The notes beneath the pieces are model-generated. The model was given only the letters and a program-made list of their open reading frames with translations, ran no database searches and was not told the DNA's origin. Below, one piece after another: positions 60,921 through 64,000 of a stretch of 64,000 bases of DNA. The first letter of the stretch is position 1; each line of letters opens with the position of its first letter. This DNA is from Algoriphagus oliviformis (lineage in GTDB: Bacteria > Bacteroidota > Bacteroidia > Cytophagales > Cyclobacteriaceae). The position numbers were made by a program, and so were the translations under genes. The stretch spans positions 434,001 to 498,000 of the forward strand of contig NZ_JAFKCT010000003.1 in the NCBI RefSeq assembly GCF_017254915.1. Reading direction: 5' to 3'.

Positions 60921-62693
60921 TTGAGCTTAGAAAAAGAAAAAGAATCGTCTGGCGAAATCGTCGACATGAAGGTGCTGCGGCAGCTTTACTCCTTTGTGAA
61001 GCCTTACCAAAAGCAGTTTTACTTTCTGGTATTTCTCACAGTCGCGCTGGCGGTGTTGGCCCCCACCCGGCCCTATTTCATCCAAATCGCCATCGACGAC
61101 TACGTGGCACAGGGCGACACGCCCGGACTCATCCGCATCATCTATATTCTGATCGGGCTGATGGTTCTCCAGGCCATCGTGCAGTGGGCCCACACCTATT
61201 ATTCGGGCTGGATCGGACAGGTGATCATCAAGGACATCCGCATCCGACTGTATCGCCACCTGCTGAAGCTGCGGCTGAAGTTTTTTGACAATACGCCCAT
61301 AGGCAGGCTGGTCACCCGAAACGTCTCCGACATCGAGACCCTGGCCGACGTGTTCAGCGAGGGCCTGGCCGCCATCATTGGTGACCTCCTCCAGATCATC
61401 ACCATCCTAGGCGTGATGTTTTACATAGACTGGAAGCTGACGCTGGTCAGCTTGAGCACGCTGCCGCTGCTGATCATCTCCACGTATGTATTCAAGGAAA
61501 AGATCAAGGTCACCTTCAACGACGTGCGAAATGCGGTCTCCAACCTGAACTCTTTCCTACAGGAACACATCACCGGGATGAACATCGTGCAGATCTTCAA
61601 CCGGGAGAAAAGGGAGTACGAAAAATTCAAGGAAATCAACCGCGAGCACCGCTCGGCCCACATCCGCTCGGTGTTGTATTACTCTATCTATTTTCCCGTG
61701 GCGGAGATTATCCAGGCCATCGGTATTGGCCTGGTGGTGTGGTATGGCGCTGTGGGGGTCTTGGGAATGGACCTACAGATCGGGGTGCTGATCTCCTTCA
61801 TCATGTACCTGCAGTTGTTTTTCCGGCCGATCCGGATGATCGCCGACCGTTTCAACACCCTGCAAATGGGCGTGGTGAGCTCCTCCAGGATCTTCAAGCT
61901 GCTGGCCAGCACCGAACACATCGCCAACGAAGGCGGCTACAAGCCGGAAAAAATCAAAGGAAACCTCAAGCTGGAAAACGTCTGGTTTGCCTATGTCAAT
62001 GAAGACCACGTACTGAAAAACATCAGCTTTGAAGTACAGGCTGGACAGACAGTCGCCTTGGTGGGGGCTACCGGCGCGGGAAAGTCCTCAATCATCAACC
62101 TGATTTCCAGGTTTTACGAAATCAACCAAGGGCAGATCCTGATCGACGGCACGGACATCAGGGAATATGAACTGGGCACTCTGCGCAAGCACATCGGGGT
62201 GGTCCTCCAGGATGTTTTTCTCTTTTCCAACAGCATCTACCACAATATCACGCTGGGAAATCCGTCCATATCCAAGGAGCAGGTGCTGGAGGCGGCCGAA
62301 AACGTCGGCGCCCGAAAGTTCATCGAGCGACTGCCAGGCGGCCTGGACTACAACGTGATGGAGCGGGGCGCGACCCTCTCAGTAGGCCAGCGACAGCTGA
62401 TCTCCTTCGTAAGGGCGATGGTGTACAATCCCGAAATCCTGATTCTGGATGAAGCCACTTCATCAGTGGACTCAGAAACAGAGGAACTGATCCAGGAGTC
62501 CATAGACAAAATGATGAAGGGCCGTACCTCCATCGTGATCGCCCACCGACTCTCCACCATCCAAAAAGCGGACAAGATCATCGTCCTCCACAAAGGGGAA
62601 ATCGTGGAAACAGGAACGCACGACTCCCTCCTCGAGCTGGGCGGATACTACACCCAGCTCCATCAAATGCAACTCAAAACGATGGCCATTTAG
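60921..62693 (+). CDS. ABC exporter, fused permease/ATPase (MsbA-like)
   Basis: The 590-residue protein starts at a TTG (LSLEKEKESSGEIVDMKVLR) 6 bases after truA; an internal ATG at codon 16 is possible. Six membrane helices precede the ATPase with Walker A GATGAGKSS, Q-loop VLQDVFLFSN, signature LSVGQRQL (Val in place of the second Gly), Walker B ILILDEATSSVD and IAHRLSTIQ. It is a type IV exporter, probably homodimeric or paired, of lipids or drugs. Confidence 0.94.
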   Translation: MSLEKEKESSGEIVDMKVLRQLYSFVKPYQKQFYFLVFLTVALAVLAPTRPYFIQIAIDDYVAQGDTPGLIRIIYILIGLMVLQAIVQWAHTYYSGWIGQVIIKDIRIRLYRHLLKLRLKFFDNTPIGRLVTRNVSDIETLADVFSEGLAAIIGDLLQIITILGVMFYIDWKLTLVSLSTLPLLIISTYVFKEKIKVTFNDVRNAVSNLNSFLQEHITGMNIVQIFNREKREYEKFKEINREHRSAHIRSVLYYSIYFPVAEIIQAIGIGLVVWYGAVGVLGMDLQIGVLISFIMYLQLFFRPIRMIADRFNTLQMGVVSSSRIFKLLASTEHIANEGGYKPEKIKGNLKLENVWFAYVNEDHVLKNISFEVQAGQTVALVGATGAGKSSIINLISRFYEINQGQILIDGTDIREYELGTLRKHIGVVLQDVFLFSNSIYHNITLGNPSISKEQVLEAAENVGARKFIERLPGGLDYNVMERGATLSVGQRQLISFVRAMVYNPEILILDEATSSVDSETEELIQESIDKMMKGRTSIVIAHRLSTIQKADKIIVLHKGEIVETGTHDSLLELGGYYTQLHQMQLKTMAI

Positions 62694-62704
62694 CCATTTC
62701 GACT

Positions 62705-63316
62705 ATGTATCACACAACTACAACACCCTTGAAATACCGCGTACTACTGTTGTTTACCCTTTTGCCTTTCTTCAGCTTTGCCCAAGAGCGAGGCGTCGGC
62801 ATACGTCTGGGCGAACCCCTTTCCCTGACCTACAAAGACTTTTTCGAGGACTACCTTTCCTACGAAATCATGCTCGGAGCCGCCGGTGTCAACGGTTCGG
62901 ACTACTATCGCAAGGACTTCGAAAACAACCCTCCCTCCTCCAACGCCTTCTACCAAAGCCATGCGGCAAACAAGGGGGTATCCATCAATTTCAGGGTCGC
63001 CCTGCATGAGGACATCACCGATGTGTTTGACATCACCCAGGGTTATCTCTTGGCCTATGGCGGCGCAGGCATACAGATCCGCACCACCAACGTCGATTAC
63101 AGCTATTTCCAAAACGCCACCAGTTCGGCGACCCAGCCCCTGATGCGCGAGGAGCGAACCAATTTTGACTTTGGACCGGAGGCCTTTGCTGGAGCAGAGT
63201 ACTACTTCGACGAGACCCCGATCAGTGTTTTTGCGGAGGTAGGCCTGTTTTTGGAACTGATCGATCGCATCAACGTGAAGGGACAAGGCGGGATAGGAGT
63301 TCGCTACCTTTTCTGA
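62705..63316 (+). CDS. Exported outer-membrane-like protein
   Basis: The 203-residue protein has a signal peptide (YRVLLLFTLLPFFSFAQ), then GVGIRLGEPLSLTYKDF, and strand-rich sequence ending GGIGVRYLF with a C-terminal Phe. This resembles small Bacteroidota barrels. It starts 11 bases after the ABC exporter and may be co-transcribed. Confidence 0.78.
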   Translation: MYHTTTTPLKYRVLLLFTLLPFFSFAQERGVGIRLGEPLSLTYKDFFEDYLSYEIMLGAAGVNGSDYYRKDFENNPPSSNAFYQSHAANKGVSINFRVALHEDITDVFDITQGYLLAYGGAGIQIRTTNVDYSYFQNATSSATQPLMREERTNFDFGPEAFAGAEYYFDETPISVFAEVGLFLELIDRINVKGQGGIGVRYLF

Positions 63317-63322
63317 CAAGCC

Positions 63323-63835
63323 ATGAAAAAACTCGGAATCGGGCTGCTGGTCCTTCTCGCGCTGGCCGCGCTTGCGTATGGTGTATTCATCCAGCTGGGC
63401 GGTAGCAATCCCATCGAGCTAAAACTGGTCTCCGCCACTCCTCCTTCCCTTGCGGGGAAGACCTACCGCGGCACACCGCAGGACAAGGCATTGGGAGACA
63501 CCTTCCGCTCCATCGAAACCCTGCAGTCCCTCCATCCCGGAAAAAAAATCCATACCATCTACCTAGTGGAACCGGCCGGCAAGCTGGACACGATGGAAGT
63601 CTTCGTCGGGCTTGACCTGCCTTTTGCACCGGTGGAGCTGGAGCCCAAGACTTTTGCGGAAGCGCGCTACGTCCTCGCCACGATCAAGGGCAGTCGCTGG
63701 GTGATGCCCGGCCCGGACACGGTGAAGGAGGAAATAGAGGCCTTTGCCGAGGAAAACCAGCTGAAGTTGAGCGGCATTTTCATAGACAGGATAGTCAGCG
63801 ATACGGAGGTCCAGGTCATCGCTCCGGTGAAATAA
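63323..63835 (+). CDS. Membrane-anchored GyrI-like protein (tentative)
   Basis: The 170-residue protein has an N-terminal anchor (KLGIGLLVLLALAALAYGVF) and a soluble domain in which AEARYVLATIKGSRWVMPGP followed by DTVKEEIEAFAEENQLKL resembles GyrI-like small-molecule-binding domains. The assignment is weak. It starts 6 bases after the preceding gene. Confidence 0.6.
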   Translation: MKKLGIGLLVLLALAALAYGVFIQLGGSNPIELKLVSATPPSLAGKTYRGTPQDKALGDTFRSIETLQSLHPGKKIHTIYLVEPAGKLDTMEVFVGLDLPFAPVELEPKTFAEARYVLATIKGSRWVMPGPDTVKEEIEAFAEENQLKLSGIFIDRIVSDTEVQVIAPVK

Positions 63836-63907
63836 GAAAAGTTTTGGCGCTTTCACCAACCTTGGCATGATCCCTGCCGTGAAAATGGAAACGCTAACTT
63901 TAACTAT

Positions 63908-64000
63908 ATGAATAAAATACTATCGATTTTTGTGCTGATCGGCTTGGTGGCCTTTCAAGCTTGCGAGGGCCCAGAGGGTCCCATGGGGCCTCAGGGTGAA
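63908..64000 (+). CDS. Collagen-like lipoprotein, N terminus (partial)
   Basis: The 31 visible codons give MNKILSIFVLIGLVAFQACE, a lipoprotein signal with lipobox FQAC, followed directly by GPEGPMGPQGE, three Gly-Pro-X-type triplets. The gene runs off the window. Such collagen-like triplets after a lipidated Cys occur in surface lipoproteins of Bacteroidota. Confidence 0.75.
   Translation, partial: MNKILSIFVLIGLVAFQACEGPEGPMGPQGE

Overview
The window (about 53% G+C by eye) looks like a chromosomal segment of a member of the Bacteroidota, most likely order Cytophagales and probably a Cyclobacteriaceae/Algoriphagus-like bacterium; the genus is an inference. Support comes from the Bacteroidota-type fused GlmU-family protein, DUF4293, CarboxypepD_reg-type TonB receptors, LytS/LytTR signalling, the TTG-N19/20-TAnnTTTG promoter type seen before rpmE2 and the tRNA-Val pair, and the scarcity of Shine-Dalgarno sequences. 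No rRNA, CRISPR array, prophage or complete insertion sequence is present.

Layout. 1-2.9 kb: tail of an acyltransferase gene, then a sodium/solute symporter and myo-inositol oxygenase with a palindromic operator. 3.1-12.4 kb: a stress and mutagenesis block. A YefM/YoeB toxin-antitoxin pair is followed by a LexA-like S24 repressor divergent from imuA-imuB-dnaE2, with HigB/HigA, a DUF4180 protein and an unknown protein downstream. A 0.75-kb intergenic repeat array splits imuB from dnaE2. 12.4-20.9 kb: a YbbA/YbbP-type ABC exporter, an iron-uptake operon (TonB siderophore receptor, PepSY membrane protein, small membrane protein) behind a Fur-box-like palindrome, a MITE-like repeat, and a TesA-like SGNH hydrolase lipoprotein. 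21-24.7 kb: a G+C-rich GMC oxidoreductase/gluconate-dehydrogenase-subunit-3 pair, a porin-like protein and a single-domain response regulator. 24.8-33 kb: an NSS transporter and a tightly packed minus-strand operon glmU-holB-zinc protease-rimK-hemC-cyclophilin-rmlD-like, behind rpmE2. 33-45.4 kb: mostly housekeeping genes (ArsR regulator, YjjG-type phosphatase, pruA, fabG, lpd, ECF sigma/anti-sigma pair, GDPD, threonine aldolase, a ParE-type toxin-antitoxin pair, rarA).

45.4-47.5 kb is an A+T-rich islet with two orphan secreted-protein genes. Two tandem tRNA-Val genes lie on its right, and a 65-bp direct repeat carrying a broken tRNA-Val 3' end lies inside it. 47.5-52.9 kb: a TonB receptor, an M1 peptidase and an exported protein with seven SDHFK-type repeats. 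53-55.9 kb: a three-gene signalling operon made of a LytS-type kinase, a second kinase-like protein that has lost the phospho-accepting His and ATP-site motifs, and a LytTR regulator. 56-64 kb: a Cys/Met-metabolism PLP enzyme, a second MITE-like copy, a second ECF sigma/anti-sigma operon, DUF4293, truA, an ABC exporter, two envelope proteins and the start of a collagen-like lipoprotein gene.

The least explained items are the SDHFK-repeat protein with the kinase/pseudokinase/LytTR operon after it, the MITE-like family with TATCCGC...GCCAGTA ends, and the S24-controlled mutasome flanked by toxin-antitoxin modules.
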